From: a virus
Length of the DNA: 37,759 nucleotides
IMG/VR virus record: IMGVR_UViG_3300042923_001781
Span: 1 to 37,759 of that record
Direction: 5' to 3' (one strand)
Shown here: piece by piece, positions 37,571 to 37,759 of the stretch
How the letters are laid out: every line of letters starts with the position of its first letter
How positions within the stretch are numbered: position 1 is the stretch's first letter
The notes under the pieces: model-generated
Seen by the model: only the letters and a program-made list of their open reading frames with translations
Databases searched by the model: none
What the model was told of the DNA's origin: nothing
Program-made: the position numbers and the translations under genes

Positions 37571-37759
37571 GTGCAGCTGTACGACATCTGGCGGCGGAAT
37601 AGCGACGGCGTGGAGGTGTACGTCGAGCTCGTCTGCGACTCGTGGGAGGACGGCGCAGGGCGCCTCGTCTCATGGGGTCAGCTGGACTCCGCGCGCGAGA
37701 ACATCTGCACCGAGAGATGGTTCGTCAGCCACTACACGCTGGTCGAGCGTCAGTCGTGA
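37571..37759 (+). CDS. Small hypothetical protein ending at the window edge
   Basis: A 62-residue protein from the GTG at 37571 (GGGGAT upstream); a GTG at 37547 is an alternative. It contains LYDIWRRNSDGVEVYVELVCDS and RLVSWGQLDSARENI, a compact beta-rich fold that I cannot name. Its TGA forms the last three bases of the window. It diverges from the gene at 37293-37496 across a 74-base gap that contains TTATCCACC, one base from a DnaA box. Confidence 0.6.
   Translation: MQLYDIWRRNSDGVEVYVELVCDSWEDGAGRLVSWGQLDSARENICTERWFVSHYTLVERQS

Overview
The window is an almost complete genome of a temperate siphovirus of a high-GC actinobacterium. Base composition is GC-rich throughout, genes are packed with ATGA, GTGA and TGATG overlaps, and GTG starts are common. 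Several small gene families (Lsr2-like protein, Cas4-like exonuclease, KNRRY protein, GWRLH protein, zinc-ribbon miniproteins) look like those of phages of Microbacterium and related Actinobacteria. That host assignment is recollection of families, not a database result.

Layout. (a) About 0.67-11.59 kb is one long leftward early operon. It runs from a Cro-like protein at the immunity switch, through an excisionase-like HTH, RuvC-like resolvase, Cas4-like nuclease, an OB-fold-like protein, DUF4406, an adenine methyltransferase, a Prim-Pol/D5 primase-helicase and an Lsr2-like protein, to an ASCH protein and small regulators. (b) 11.59-11.66 kb is a divergent, apparently leaderless promoter region with dyads. 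It is followed rightward by a repressor, an ImmA/IrrE-type metallopeptidase and a tyrosine integrase. (c) 13.69-14.22 kb has no gene. It holds two strong hairpins and an attP-like locus in which GGTGACC-type repeats flank a short inverted core. (d) 14.2-15.7 kb is a cluster of very small genes with an HNH endonuclease and one antisense gene. (e) 15.76-30.6 kb is the rightward late operon: terminase, portal-MuF fusion, protease, HK97 capsid, connectors, tail tube, frameshifted chaperones, tape measure and minor tail proteins. (f) 30.6-32.8 kb is the lysis cassette with an M23 endolysin, a holin-like protein and an unusual membrane-anchored collagen-like protein. (g) 32.8-35.2 kb encodes tail genes ending in a tailspike with an SGNH esterase domain. 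(h) 35.2-35.9 kb is a leftward moron with its own promoter, encoding a hexapeptide acyltransferase. (i) 36.0-37.76 kb holds small accessory genes on both strands.

How it works together. Lysogeny or lysis is decided at the divergent switch, probably with repressor removal by the metallopeptidase. Integration would use the integrase and the adjacent attP. The early operon supplies a self-contained replication and recombination module. The late operon builds an HK97-type head and a non-contractile tail (one tube protein, no sheath, tape measure of 558 residues). Because int and an intact attP lie in the middle, with terminase on one side and int on the other, the window is a free (circular or circularly permuted) phage form, not a prophage bounded by attL and attR.

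The most interesting points are the att/iteron locus, the pairing of a virion SGNH esterase with an adjacent acyltransferase moron, the collagen-like lysis-cassette protein, the mutually exclusive hairpins near 36.75 kb, and several conserved-looking microgenes of 35-55 codons.
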